This document shows, piece by piece, positions 1-12,000 of a stretch of 64,000 nucleotides of DNA. How positions within the stretch are numbered: position 1 is the first letter of the stretch; every line of letters starts with the position of its first letter. The DNA is from Phyto melanocephala (Eukaryota > Arthropoda > Insecta > Diptera > Rhinophoridae): the NCBI GenBank assembly GCA_941918925.1, contig OW799236.1, forward strand, positions 76,944,713 through 77,008,712, read 5' to 3'. The position numbers and the translations under genes were made by a program. Below the pieces are notes generated by a model. That model did no database searches. It was not told the origin of the DNA and worked only from the letters and a program-made list of their open reading frames with translations.

Positions 1-815
1 GTGTGAAATTTCTACAATTTTGATTTCCGACCCCATAAAGTATATATTTTCTGAAAGCTTATGAATAGGGGAGTCGATTAAGCCCTGTCAGTCTGTCCGT
101 CTGTCCGTCTGTCCGTCTGACCGTCTGTCCGTGTGTATGTTGAAATCAACTTTTTGAAGCCCCCAGACATCGCTTGGACTCGGGTGAGGTATTAAAATAT
201 CAGAAATATTCGGGAGTAGATCGGTATTGAAAATCAGAAACATCGGTACATAAACAACTGAGATATGAGCAAAAACCCACGACCACCTCGATTTTTTTTT
301 CACAAAAACAACATTACAACAACAACATACATACATACAAACGTGTATTCTGGTTAGAGAAAACGTGGCATTGAATCCCAGCTGAGCCAAAAAAAATTTT
401 TTTTTATTTTTTTTTAAATTTTTTTTTTTATTTTTTTTTATTTTTTAATTAATATATTATTTATATTTTTATTATTATTTTTTTTTTTAATATTTTTTTT
501 TAAATATTTTTTTTTATTTTTTTTTGTATCATATTTATTATATATATTTTAATTATTTTTTAAAATTTTTTTTTTTAATTTTTTTTTTAAATTTTTTTTA
601 AATTTTTTTTAAAATTTTTTTTTTTTATTTTTTTTAACATACATACGTAAATTTATAATTTTACAATGTGGATGTTTTTATATATGTATGGTTTTTATAT
701 GTTTGTACGTATATCATATGGAATGGTGATACAAACTACTGTTATTGCATGACTACACGGCGTGAAGGGTATATAAGATTCGGCACGGCCGAATATAGCG
801 CTCTTACTTGTTTTT
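1..815 (+). repeat. Dispersed fly repeat, left end cut by window edge
   Basis: This is a copy of a repeat that recurs at 25.3, 32.7, 51.2, 54.5 and 57.2 kb. It opens with the 'accccataaagtatata' block followed by a tct-gtcc-gtct simple run (about 90-130), and it closes at 740-815 with 'aagggtatataagattc', the small palindrome 'cggcacggccg' and 'ctcttacttgtttt'. Between 393 and 640 it is almost pure T-rich low-complexity DNA. No transposase is visible. The superfamily cannot be assigned from the sequence alone. The minus-strand open frame at 88-390 is only a translation of the repeat. Confidence 0.75.
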
Positions 816-1075
816 TCATATAGAAGAACTAAAAATAAATAAACTTAAGTCAGATATAAATAAATATAAGTTGTAATAATAATTATAGTAAAAATAAAAA
901 TGTAAAAATTGTAATTATATATTTATATTTTATTCGAACTTTTTTCTATATATTAAATTTTAATGTGAACCATTTTTATTTTTGGCTTAAGTTCATTTGT
1001 TTCTTTATTTAATTTTATAATTCAAATTAAATTAAACTGTAACCATTTTAGGAATATTCTTTCTAAAAATTATTT

Positions 1076-1143
1076 CCGATATTAGCCGAGTGGAATGCAT
1101 TTTCGAAATCAGCTACGATTTCATCATCAGCACTCTTTATCGG
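1076..1143 (-). ncRNA. Type I hammerhead ribozyme, copy 1 (intact core)
   Basis: Read on the minus strand, this 68-nt segment folds as a hammerhead. An outer stem I, CCGATA with TATCGG, is separated by an internal loop (AA opposite GGCTAA) from an inner stem I, GAGTG with CACTC. CTGATGA follows GAGTG directly. One extra T precedes stem II (GAAATC with GATTTC, loop GTAGCT). GAA then leads into AATGCATT, and a C stands at the cleavage position just before CACTC. All core positions of the family are present: CUGANGA, GAA, A15.1 with U16.1, and C17. Predicted cleavage falls between plus-strand positions 1093 and 1092. Stem III is the 8-nt palindrome AATGCATT, which as a hairpin would have only about 3 pairs, so activity may need a dimer; that is known for other small-stem-III type I hammerheads. 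The extra T after CTGATGA departs from the consensus. Related copies lie at 13.5 and 33.3 kb. Confidence 0.75.
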
Positions 1144-1214
1144 TATACTACTATGTAACTTAAAATTCCTATTTATGTTACAATTGAATGAAATTTGAAT
1201 TAGTGAATCTTATT

Positions 1215-1394
1215 ATTATTTTTCATATTTTGTTGAATATTTAATTTCAACTATCAAATGACAATTCATAATTCAACATGTTCATATTCTGCATAACAAA
1301 AATGTATTACGAATATAGAAGAATATGAACATGTTGAATTATGAATTGTCATTTGATAGGTGAAATTAAATATTCAACAAAATATGAAAAATAA
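1215..1394. repeat. 180-bp near-perfect palindrome (fold-back)
   Basis: Arms of about 75 bp at 1215-1290 and 1320-1394 are inverted copies with one mismatch that I can see (tcaactatc against tcacctatc), around a loop of about 29 bp. The element has no open frame of interest. A transcript across it would form a long hairpin RNA. It sits 72 bp from the hammerhead at 1076-1143. It may be a young fold-back element or the result of a local inverted duplication; no clear target duplication flanks it. Confidence 0.85.
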
Positions 1395-1640
1395 TTGTAA
1401 TTTTTATATATAGATAATTAATTTTAAATTCAAAAATAAAATTTATTTTTATAATATATAAACTAACACACAGAATCGCTTTTAACATTGATAAAAAATT
1501 TTTAAACGTTTTTGTAATATTTTTAGGGAATATATTTTTCAATAATGGCAAGTTTCAAAGTTAATTCATAAAAGTTATTTATGTTTAAGTTTTATTTAAG
1601 TTTAAACATTTGCTTATTCACTGCATACAAAAATTAATAC

Positions 1641-1814
1641 TAAAGGAGCTAATACACGGCATGTTTTTTACATCTGACTTGTCAAATTCTCCACTGCTAA
1701 TACAAAGCATAACAGTCAGCACAAAAGTACAATTTTGACAGACATGTAGATTTACATATAACTCACAAATTATAAAGTCAGATGTAAAAAGCATGCCGTG
1801 TATTATAGCCTTTA
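1641..1814. mobile_element. MITE with about 38-bp inverted termini
   Basis: The left end (1641-1680, containing 'aatacacggcatg' and 'ttacatctgactt') is repeated inverted at 1776-1814. The two ends differ at a few bases and by a small indel near the tips (aaggagcta against aaggctata). TA dinucleotides sit at both outer edges, as expected for a Tc1/mariner-type MITE. Nothing is coded inside. Confidence 0.8.
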
Positions 1815-3804
1815 TATGAACTACTTAAATGCAATTTAAAGGACCTACACTGTTCACTTAATGTTTATTTAAGTTATACAAAAAGACATACGTTTCTGTT
1901 TAATTGAAGTAAACAACTAATTGTATACATTAACAATTGATATAAATTTTTAATTTTTTTAACCTTATTGACTGTAACCAGAGTTAGTATTTATATATAC
2001 AGAATACGAATTTTAGTTTTTAAAAGTTTTAAAATATATCTAAATTACTTCTAAATATCTGTTTTTTGTAAAACTGAAAAAAATCATGTAGCTGCCATAT
2101 TACTATTTTAATTAAGAATTGCTATGATTTATTGAAAAATTTAAACTGTAATTATATTCAACTTAAATTTATATAAAAATTTAATTTGTTTTGTTTTTCA
2201 CAATAAATTTCGTTTCTAAATATTATCGGTTATTGCTAATTTTAAAATTGCCAATGTAAGCTAATTTTTTTATATATATCTAATTTACTAAAAAGGGGAA
2301 TTAAAATAATCTATTATAAACTAAATGATATAAGTTTTAATCATTCATATTTAAAATCTTGTAAAATATATTTTTTTAATTGTTTGAAATTCATTATTAG
2401 TACAAATATTTCAAAAAGTGTTACATTTATCAGCGTAATTATAATGTAGAAAGTTTTTTATATAAAATTGTTAAATTTGTGTGCCCAATTAATAATAATA
2501 TATTTTTACATTAAAAATTTTTTTTAAAACTATTACTGTATTTAGAAGTTATGCTAACAGTACTAACATATATTGTCATGGTATTCTAGTATTTCACAAT
2601 AGTCAAAAAATTACTACTCTATATGGTATATTTATTGTGCTGTTACAACTATTCAGATACCTTCGGCTTTCGGCTAAAAATCTGCTAATCAGGGCCGTTT
2701 GTTATATAAGTGTGTAAGCCGCCGCCTCCGGTATTCGGAAAATAAATTGTTATCAAAAATTTAGCAAAATCGGCGACTTAAAACTGATATGTTATACTTA
2801 GTTTTGAAGGATCGTTCACAACAGTCATATTTGTTGTTATTATTTTAGAACATTTGAATTTAGGACACTTTGTAGATACAATTACCGTATTCACAACGTG
2901 TCCTTATATGTCATATTGTCATAATGTTCTTGGATTTCGCAATAGTATTAAAAATATTTGTTGCTTTTCAAGTAAAAACTATAAAAAAAAATATAATACT
3001 ATGTGTTATGTTTAATTTTTTGTCATTACAATTCAGGTATCTACGGGTGAATCCAGCTTGAGTCGACTTTTTATAAATAAATATTTTAGGAAACTGTGTT
3101 AATTAATACTAAACCTTTTAATACCAACCTGTCAAGATAATATACTACTTTTTACAGCAGCCATGCATAAGGTCTACAAAAATACAACCTTGTGTATTAA
3201 CCTTCTTTGGTAAATTCTCCACAGATATTGTTTAACTCTTTTTTATTTTTACCCAAATTCATTTAACGAAGTTTAACGTGCGAAACGTATATTAAAACAT
3301 CTAACGTCTTCGTGCGTATGTATATTTAATTTTTTTGTTTAATTGCACAAACAAAATATTTCAATTGATAAAACACAGTGAAGAAAACGTGCTTGCAAAA
3401 ACAATAAATTTAAAGCAGCTATTAAAGAAAAAGTTCTCAAAAAGAAAAATCCGATAAGTAGGCAAACACAGCTGTGTGTATTATGGAAAAAAACTAAATT
3501 AAGTGCAACAACAAATAATTTGGAGAATAGAATTACTATATTCTGTCATTTAACATACAAAGAAAACGTGATTAGACTTTTGTTTGTGAAATTTTTAGAA
3601 AATTTATTTAAAAAAAAAATTTGTGAAATTTTTTCTTTAGTTGGTTTTTATTTAAAATAGAAAATTTGCTTAGTGAAATTATATATATTAATTATACCTT
3701 GTGTTTCTCTATTTGTTTCTGTGTGTTTATTCGTACGTACGTTTTTCTTCTTTCGTGTCGGACAATTGTGTATTTGAACTTTATACAAAATTTTAATAAA
3801 TTTC
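1815..3804. other. AT-rich unassigned DNA and possible 5' leader of exon at 3805
   Basis: No open frame, RNA gene or clear transposon was recognised. A somewhat GC-richer patch at 2640-2790 ('cttcggctttcggct', 'gccgccgcctccgg') resembles the GC-rich MITE at 12.3 kb and may be a decayed relative. The 3300-3804 part could be promoter and untranslated leader for the exon at 3805, but I see no TATA box or convincing initiator. Confidence 0.4.
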
Positions 3805-3932
3805 ATGGAAGACGTTATTATTCTAAGCAGCGATAGCGAATCATCATCCAACTCAGCATTTGAAATGGAAATGGAACCTATAAAGATTGAAAATAATACC
3901 AGCGAAACCATTGTGCCCAAGGACAATGCAAC
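3805..3932 (+). CDS. Candidate first coding exon, acidic Ser-rich N-terminus with SIM-like and SUMO-site motifs
   Basis: An ATG at 3805 opens a 42-codon frame that meets a consensus splice donor (gcaac then gtaagta) at 3933. The peptide begins MEDVIILSSDSESSS. VIIL followed by SSDSE matches the established form of a SUMO-interacting motif: a short hydrophobic strand followed by acidic or phosphorylatable residues. Downstream, EPIKIEN contains IKIE, which fits the sumoylation consensus (hydrophobic, K, any residue, E). The codons look coding-like, with clustered Ser, Glu and Asn as in fly nuclear proteins. The exon ends in phase 2, so the rest of the gene must lie downstream; I could not identify the next exon. 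I do not recognise the gene, and a nuclear, SUMO-linked role is inference from the motifs. An overlapping minus-strand open frame at 3648-3989 is a shadow. Confidence 0.6.
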
Positions 3933-5040
3933 GTAAGTACATACATACAAGTAGGTGAAAGTATTGGATATATTTTTAATGAAAAACAATGCAATTCCAT
4001 ATTAAGGACGTCAACATTTTAAAAAACAATTATACCTATGTATAACAATAACAAATTAAGGTTTTTGTTTGGGTTTTGTTAATTATATATGTATGTATGT
4101 ATGTACATACAAACATAAATTTTCATTTATTATTTACATAATATTTTATTCATTATGTTGTTTCTTACATTTATTATGCTTTACTGTTTACTACCAGAGT
4201 TTAAGTGCATACTTTTTTTTGCACAATGGGAAAATGTAGTTCAAATTACTAGTATAAATTTGAAATGTACTTTGTACATAAATGTTTAATTAAATCTTTT
4301 GTGTCAGCGAAAAATTTTCTATAAACTGCAAAATAAATAAACAGCCACAAATTTCCAGTTGTCAGGAAATAATTTAAATTGATATTATAACAAAGTTATA
4401 GAAAAACCGAAATGATGATATGCCAATCTGGAACCTATAAGTTGAGTTTTGCTCTTAACTAGTTGTACTTTCTATTAAGTTATATTCAGTACAGATTTTT
4501 CAATGCATTTTTACTACGAAATTAAATAATCGTTCCTATTCTTGGTATAAACCGAGTGTAATTTACTGCATTAACAATTGTTGTGTTATTGTTTATAACA
4601 ACAATGCTCTGACAATTCCGAAAAACTTAATTTCATTCAAAATACTAAACAGCGGGAATCAATTTTCTTTCCACACCATTAAAAAATATAAAGCCAACCT
4701 TGTATCCTGGTATTTTTTGTTCTAGCTAGCTAGCAGCTGATAAAAATATCCTATATTACTCTCCACCTACAGTTCAATTAGATTTCTAAGCTTTTTGGTT
4801 TAAGTGTTCGGGAAAATTATTTACACCAGAAATTTAGATTTTTCATACTGCAATAAAAATATAAATCAAAAATTGGTTTTCGAAAAGAGCACTACACTGT
4901 ACATCAACTTAAGAATTGTCGACTTTATATAAAAAAAGCTCTTAACTTAATCATGATGGGCAGGTAAAAATTAAATACGTTTAGTTTTACAATATATCTA
5001 TAAAAACTTGTCAAAATCTTTTTAGATAAACGTTCTAAAG
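3933..5040 (+). other. Probable start of intron after exon 3805-3932
   Basis: AT-rich DNA following the donor at 3933. It contains a TATG simple repeat near 4088-4110 and a GCTAGC cluster at 4723-4735. No exon or transposon was recognised. Confidence 0.35.
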
Positions 5041-5760
5041 TTGTATCCGTCAAAAACAAATATTTTAGCTAAAGCCAAATACCTGCAGTCAACCTTTAAG
5101 GGTCGGTATTATCCTGTACATTATAATCAATATATACATCTGATATTACTTTTAAGTAGATACCATGATGCAGCTTTTTTATTTGTTGTGCTTAGGTCTC
5201 GAATGAATAGAAAAAAATCTTAGATTAACTCGTAAATATATAGCAAATAGAAAATAAAGGTTAATGTCGATAAAACTGAAGCAAATATATTTTCATTTAA
5301 CAAATCACGAAAAAGTTTCCTTTATAGTCTAGGGGAACAATTATCCCATTGAATGAGTAATCCTTGACATAAAACTTGTTCAAACAACATGTTAATTACA
5401 TTTATGAGAAGTCAATTAAGTGTAGCCGTGCCTTATACCCATTAATTAGCCAAACATTTAAACTTAATGAAAGGAACAAGGTACTTATTTACACAAAGTT
5501 TATTCGTCCAATTACGACCTATGGTTGTAAAGTCTGGCCCTAAAAGCTGCTAAAACTCATTCAAAAATGGAAATTCAAAACAAATATTTGAAAATAATAC
5601 ATAATCTAACCTTTAGACATCACTCCTATTCTTCACATAGAAACTTTGACTTCATAATGTTTAATTCATTGACAAGGAAACTGACTCTGTCATTTAATGT
5701 AAAATGTATAACTTCAAATTTTGAAACAATAAAAAATTTACGGAACAACCACTGATGGAC
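5041..5760 (+). pseudogene. Jockey-like LINE reverse transcriptase fragment
   Basis: Broken frames on the plus strand match the C-terminal half of a Jockey-clade non-LTR reverse transcriptase, in the right order. At 5159-5195 YHDAAFLFV stands where the catalytic YADD box would be. At 5262-5300 comes VNVDKTEANIFSF, then at about 5400-5430 ALYPLIS, and at 5480-5540 KVLIYTKFIRPITTYGCKVW. At 5567-5755 a frame beginning MEIQNKYLKIIHNL resembles the region after that conserved block. The YADD acidic pair is changed (one D is missing), and stops and frameshifts separate the blocks, so the copy is dead. An A-rich tract near 5866-5895 may be the 3' tail. The endonuclease and N-terminal reverse transcriptase regions are absent, typical of 5' truncation. 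Confidence 0.7.
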
Positions 5761-6934
5761 AACTTTTTTTAAATTGTGATATTAGTAGTTTTTTAAATTA
5801 TTATTCAGATGTTTATTTTTGTAATACTGATAACTCTGTTAATAATATTGGTTAAATACACAAGTTTTAAATAAATAAAAATTTTTAAAATTAAATGGTG
5901 TTTTCAAAGGTCCGTTTATTTACTTTTCCAATTAAGTCCATAAACTCAGTAAATAATGAGTAATTTAAAATAATTACTCTCATATAATACATTTAAAGCA
6001 AAATATACTCCAACGGAAAATTTTTTTTGTAATAATTTTAAGTTAATCAAATCAGCTGTTTGATTCAAGCACTGTTTGTTACATTAGATGTATGTTTTGA
6101 TTACTCAATGTTTTTTTTTTTTTTTTGGTACTCAATACTATACTTATTTATATGGAAATTTTTATAAAATAATTATTAAAAATGTATAAACTCTTCATTT
6201 GAGTAAACTATAACTAAGTAAATTAAATTAAGTACGTAAGAAATAGACTACATGATATTTTTAAACTGGCTCAAGCTTTAAAATTTTTAATGTTTTTTAA
6301 TTTTAAAATTTTTTATTTTTATATAAAGATATTAATTAAATAATTTGTGATAATGAAAGAATACATTTGGAATAGTAAGTTCCTATATTTAATTTTAAAT
6401 ATTGAATACTCTTAATGATTTATAGTAATGAGTACCCAAATACCCATCTTTTGTACAACTCAAAACAAAATGTAAATAAATAAAAAAATAAAGAAAAACA
6501 ATTTTTTCCATTTTCAAAAATGCGTATATTAAAAAGTTATTAAATTCAATAAAATATATATTACATTTGTTGCAATTTTTGGCTTTTTTTACTTCATTAT
6601 TTTAATTTTTAAAATGATTCATAACAAAATGTAAGACACCAATTTTTTTTCTTGCTGCTCTAATTTTATTTTTTTACAGTTTAAATCATATATTTTTCCC
6701 AGTTAACATTACAAATTATCCAATTGTCCAGCATAAACTATGAAATACTCAGTAAAATCACTGTCGTTTTACTCTCTCAAATTGTATTCTCATTTACTAA
6801 ATTTTGTGTCAACGAACGCAGTCCAGTAAAAATGTGAAAAATAGTCTCAATATTGGTGTAAACGAACAAACCTAATGTAACAAAGAAAACAAGTAAGAAA
6901 TTAGATATGCAGTTATGAAAATGTAAATGTTACC
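5761..6934. other. AT-rich unassigned DNA
   Basis: No coding potential or RNA gene was seen. Low-complexity T runs occur near 6111-6126. Two short stretches ('gtttgttacattag' near 6073 and 'cctaatgtaac' near 6871) are partly inverted relatives and may be termini of an old element, but the match is too short to call. Confidence 0.3.
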
Positions 6935-7061
6935 CCCATACCTAAACAAGAGCGTTGAGCGTCAAGCGTTGGAGTTTTACATGTGTTTTGTTTTTGTTAC
7001 AATAACAAAATACATGCAAAATTGCAACGCTTGACGCTCAACGCTCTTGTTTAGGTATGGG
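6935..7061. mobile_element. Short MITE with perfect 37-bp inverted repeat
   Basis: The left arm at 6935-6971 (starting cccatacctaaacaag) is repeated inverted without a mismatch at 7025-7061. The loop is 53 bp and itself contains inverted 'attttgtt'-like words, so the whole unit folds into one hairpin. TTA flanks both ends, which would fit the 3-bp duplication of PIF/Harbinger elements; that assignment is inference. The perfect arms suggest a recent insertion or selection for pairing. Confidence 0.8.
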
Positions 7062-8306
7062 CCTTAGAGTAAAAAATGTGTAACATTGTAATTTTCAAGT
7101 TCTTTCTGTAGATGTTTTTATTTATAGTAGTCTCTAATCCATTTACAATTGTTTTTTATTCTGTTTAATACGGAAGATGTGTTTAACATAAAAGTTGTAT
7201 TGGCTAGACCATGACAAAGTGTGCACTTGAAAAGTGATTGTTTTTAAACAAATGTCAAGTTCGTCACGTTACTATAATTTTCAATCATGTGGAAAATTTT
7301 TTAAAGGTCCGTTATGAAATTTAAAAATTTAAATAAATATTGTAAATATGAAATCGATTTTTAAACAACTGCGTCAAAAGTTCCTCTATTTTCCATCGTG
7401 GTATTTTTTTTTTTTTTTTCCAAAAATTCCTTTTAAACTCTAGTCTCGGTCTGTTTCTTATCCGGGATTATGTAAAATAGTAAAATGAAGAGTTTCTGTA
7501 CAATCAAAGGTATAAAACCATAAAAAAGAGAAATTCTCTACATTTCTCAGTTTGCTAAGTAAAAGTCTAAAAATCTAATGTATGAAGAGTGAACCAAAAG
7601 AAACGAAATAATTTTTTTAACATTCAGTGTGGTTCCCTTACAAAGGTAAAGATTGTGCCATAGATCGACAGCAATTTACTTGGAAATTATTCAATGCAAG
7701 ATATGTTTCTAGATCTTTGTTGAGAGAGCTTCTACAGAAATCGTTTTGGGACGACCAAATCATAGTTATCTTATATGTTAGAATACCCAATTATACTTAA
7801 GTTGCTTTCTTTTACATTATAGAAGCTATCCGTGGCCATAAAATTCTCGCTTCATCATTAATAGACTCCTTTGAGAATCTGGTCTCAGATCTAAACGTCA
7901 ATGGGTACTTCACAGTAGTGATTAATCGCCTTATCATTATGAGTTGAAATATTGTCAACTATACCATTTCCTCGTACCCATATTTATAAGGGAGATATTT
8001 CAATGCCGATGTGTAATTGCTTGTAATTCACTTTTATAATTCCTCTACTGAATTGTCCATATGTACATTTAGATCTTGTTGTAAGGTGTTATCTCTACCT
8101 AAGATAATGAGTAAAAGTCTTCTGGTGATTTAGAGCAAAAGTCTAGAAGAAGATATTCCAAGCCTAATTCTTTAATGAAGTTTAAACATGCCCAGCGAAA
8201 ACTCTCGTTACAAAATAATGATTTGAATGTAATAAACAACAGTTCTTCACTACTTACAAATTGGCATTTCAATACATTATTTTAACACGGCGATGTCATT
8301 AGGGGC
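7062..8306. other. Unassigned DNA
   Basis: No gene or repeat was recognised. The stretch at 7640-8020 has a less AT-biased, coding-like texture but stops in every frame; it could be an old degraded transposon. Confidence 0.3.
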
Positions 8307-8423
8307 AAGTACTTACTACGCTCGCTAACAAATAGGGAGTAAAATAAGTACTTACTACACTCGCTTACAAATAGGGACTCGTATAAGTACTTATTACGGT
8401 CGCTTATAAATAGGGACTTAAAT
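8307..8423 (+). repeat. 39-bp tandem repeat, three copies
   Basis: Units start at 8307, 8346 and 8385 with exact 39-bp spacing, and a partial fourth starts at 8424. Each unit has 'aagtacttactac', then 'ctcgct' and 'aaatagggact' with a few substitutions. There are no spacers, so it is an ordinary minisatellite. Confidence 0.85.
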
Positions 8424-8656
8424 AAGTACATACTTTTATAGCATTAATTAAGTACTTGATTTTAATAAATAAATAACCCATTAATATTATGGACTTACAG
8501 AAGTCGTGCGGTTCTTTTAGAGACAAAAATTCGGTTTGATTATTCTGCGATACGTTTATTTGAAATTAAAAAATCTGTGAAAGTCTATGAGTCATCACTT
8601 TGTTAATGCAGTGCTTTGCCGCTGTTGTCAAAATCATTATTACTTATACCCTAAGC

Positions 8657-9040
8657 GTGTTAAACTAAATGATTATATTATAAAAAGTAATATGTTTGAA
8701 TGGCTTTTAGCAAATTTCGCAACAAGAAATTGTATTGTGTGTGTAGCTAAGCAGATGTCTGAAAAGAAGTACTTACATATCACATAATAAATCAAGTAAT
8801 TACTAAAATCCTTCTTAGGCATATTAACATAATATTCAATTAAATAAATTAAATGTAAAAGTTTACTAACTTTCAGTATGTGTGTTAAACTAAATGGAAG
8901 TTATAAAAACGTATTTATTTGAATGACTTCTAGCAAATTTCGCAATAAGAAATTGTATTGTGTTTATCTAAGCAAATGTCTGAAAATAAGTATTTACGTA
9001 TCACATTATAAATCAAGTCATTACTAAAATACTTCTTAGT
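8657..9040 (+). repeat. 225-bp direct duplication
   Basis: A segment starting 'gtgttaaactaaatg' at 8657 recurs at 8882. Both copies carry 'tagcaaatttcgcaa', 'agaaattgtattgtgt' and 'aaatcaagt' in the same order, with about 10-15 percent difference. The frame at 8587-8787 covers the first copy but is not conserved in the second, so it is not a gene. Confidence 0.75.
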
Positions 9041-12000
9041 AAGACAGACGATAAGTTGTAGTCATTGACAAGTATGTTGTTTAGTAAGAGTAAATCATTA
9101 CCTTTTTTATATGAAGTTTGACAATTAGAAATTGTGAGGAAAAAGAAAAATTATATAAAATTTTAATTTTTGGGAAGAAACAGCTGATGATCAGCTGACT
9201 ATTTGAAACTACCTAATTAAGTTGAACCCGGCCCTTAAGAGCAAAATTATTTTGGATTCGTAATGCATAAACTAGTTTTTTTTACTTTGTTCTAATTAAT
9301 AATCTAAATTATTTGTTTGTTTATTTATTTCCTCTGCATTTTTGAAATAACAAACTACAACAGTATGTACTTATGTATGTGTTTTAATCTCTAGCGGATA
9401 TACCAATGTAGGTGAATTTGTAGCGTGTTAAGTGTGTAGTGGCATTAACATTTAATTTAATCTCAAATTAAAATTTATACAATTTTACATATAAGGTGAA
9501 TGTTGCCAAACATAGAGACTTGTTCAAGGAAATATGGAAATATATTTGCTAGGTGAGAGATGACATTTGTAAATCGAAATACTTTTACGCTGAATTTTAA
9601 TAACTTTATTGAAAAAATAAATTTTAAACAAAAGATGTCTCTTAGTTAAAACATTTTTGACTAATGTTCTATTTTTTGCCAATAAAAACTAGCAGTTTTG
9701 CTGTTTATTCAGTTTGTGATTCAAAGAGTAATAAAGTTTCTTTGTTTACACATACACACATTTGTATAACTTAAATATATCTTTAAACCTGCTTTTTTGT
9801 TTTTAAAACACAAAAAACACTATTGACAACTATTAAAAAAAATATTATACGAAACATATTTTCATTCGAATAAAAAAAATTTGAAAATTTTGAAAAAAAA
9901 AAAAATATTTTTAACATTAATAAATTTTAAGAGATAATTTTAATATTTAAGCATATAATGTAGAACAATTCATCCTATTTCAAACATTGACTCGATATTA
10001 TTGAAAAACCCTGTAATTTTTTCGTTTTACAAAAACTTTATTATCAGAATCAAGAAATTGTTTTTGCACTGGTTGTGGACTATTTTCTGCAGTATCGTGC
10101 AATGTATTAGGGGTATGATTTTGTACTCGTGATATGGCGAGTAGTCTTATAGGGATGAGAATAAAAATAAAGAATAAAAAATAAAAAAAAATAAAATATT
10201 CGCAATATATTTTTTTATTTCATAAAACCATGTATAACAGCGGTAGCTTCGCGTAGAATCACGGACCCAAGAATTTTTTTTTTCAATAACCCTGCCTTAT
10301 ATATCGGGCTTAGTTTCAGCAATGGCCTAATATACATGATTTGTAGATTAACTATGAGGCAATCGCTCAACTACAACTTATTGGCATAGATCTCTCTATT
10401 CATAAATTCCAACTTGAAAAAGTTAAGCATGGTTAAATCACACAATCTTAGGGGCTACTAACGTTACTAATTTACGATTGCACTTGAACACTTAATGTAA
10501 TAATAAAGTTAAATTATTTTTTATGTAATTCTCAATTCTATAACTTCCTATGGCTAATTACCCGTTAGTTTCCGATTTAAAAGCGACTGCCACAAACTGT
10601 CAACATTTACTTAATGTTATGGAAAACCCTGTAATTAATCGGAGTAAGAAATAAAAACCACTACTCTTTTAAAATGAAATTAAAATAAATTTATAGAATG
10701 TGATTATGACACATTTAATTTAACATTATGATTTGCGGTTATCTTGTTTTTAGTTTTGTGTGTGTGTTTTTTTTATTTGTGCTTCTTTAAAAATAGTCTG
10801 ACTAGGAGTGAGTGTCTGCGTATGTGAATGCTTATATGAAATAAAAATAAATAAATATTTTAAATTTAAACAAAGAACATTTTTGCAAAAATAATATTTG
10901 TTTACACTGCAGGTGATAGGTGTTTCATATTCTTTTTAAAATCGCTTACCTGTTTTCTAAATATTTTTTTTAAGTCTCCTTGTTAAGGTAGACCTTTAAT
11001 AATCTTGTATTTTTACAGAAAAAATTATTTTAGTTATTCAATATTTCGCTACTGTATTGGTGGTAACTTTTTCCCAAAATAAGCTACCCCATGTTATAGC
11101 GAAATATTGAATTATTAAAAAATGATTTTTTATATAAAAAAAAAACTGTTCTTAAGCTCGAGTTTTAGAACAACATATAAGTATGCTTTATAAAAGTTGA
11201 AAATCTAAGAAATGCATTTAAAAAAAATTCCCAAGATGCAGCAAATCAATTTTTCATAAAAACAATTTTCTAAGATTTTGCATCTTGTTTTACCTCCATG
11301 TTCTTTACAGCATTTATTTTTGGAAGCTTTTGTACTTTGACAGTATTCTGACCAGCGTCCGTTTTGTCCTTACGATCGAAAAACTTCATGAAATTAACTT
11401 TTTGAGCGCTTTTTCTTGCTGAAATATTGTTGAAATCTCTTCAACATGTCACTGATTTTGTTCGGTCTATTCTCATCAAAAAACTTTTTTTAACATAACC
11501 TGATCCACAAGTAATTCTTAAACTTCTTAAGAACTCTAGAAACCGTTTTGGACTAACCTAAAGTTTCCAAGCTCTTTTTTTCAAATGCCCACTGAGGATG
11601 GTTTTTAAAAGTATCACAATGCTCTTTCTAATAATATGTGTGTGTCTTAATTTTTTTAATTTTTCTTAAGTTTCCCTGAAGAGGCCACTCAATATGGTAG
11701 CGAAATTTTTGATTATAATAAAAAAAAATTTAATATAAAAAAATTATCTCAAAATTGAAAATTAAGGCAACACATTGATAATGATTTAAAAATTTTATTT
11801 GGATCGATTTTAATCTTTTACCGGGAATTCTTAAAAAAAACATAAAATTTTATTATATTTATTTCAGGGCCAATTTAACAAAAAAAATTTCAATTAGAAA
11901 ATTTAAACAATGTAATTGAATTTTTTTATTATTCTTTTAATTTGTACTAACAACAATTTTTAACTCTATCTTAATGAATATCATATACAAAAATTTTTTT

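Noticed and set aside
3648..3989. 113-residue minus-strand open frame
   Set aside because: It overlaps the plus-strand exon at 3805-3932, which has better coding character and a consensus donor; the minus frame is its shadow.
8307..8423. Evenly spaced 39-bp repeats resembling a CRISPR array
   Set aside because: Repeats are contiguous with no spacers and lie in a eukaryotic, fly-like sequence; it is a minisatellite.
9177..9200. CTGATGA at 9184 as a possible further hammerhead core
   Set aside because: It lies in the simple palindrome cagctgatgatcagctg and no GAAA or stem II follows.
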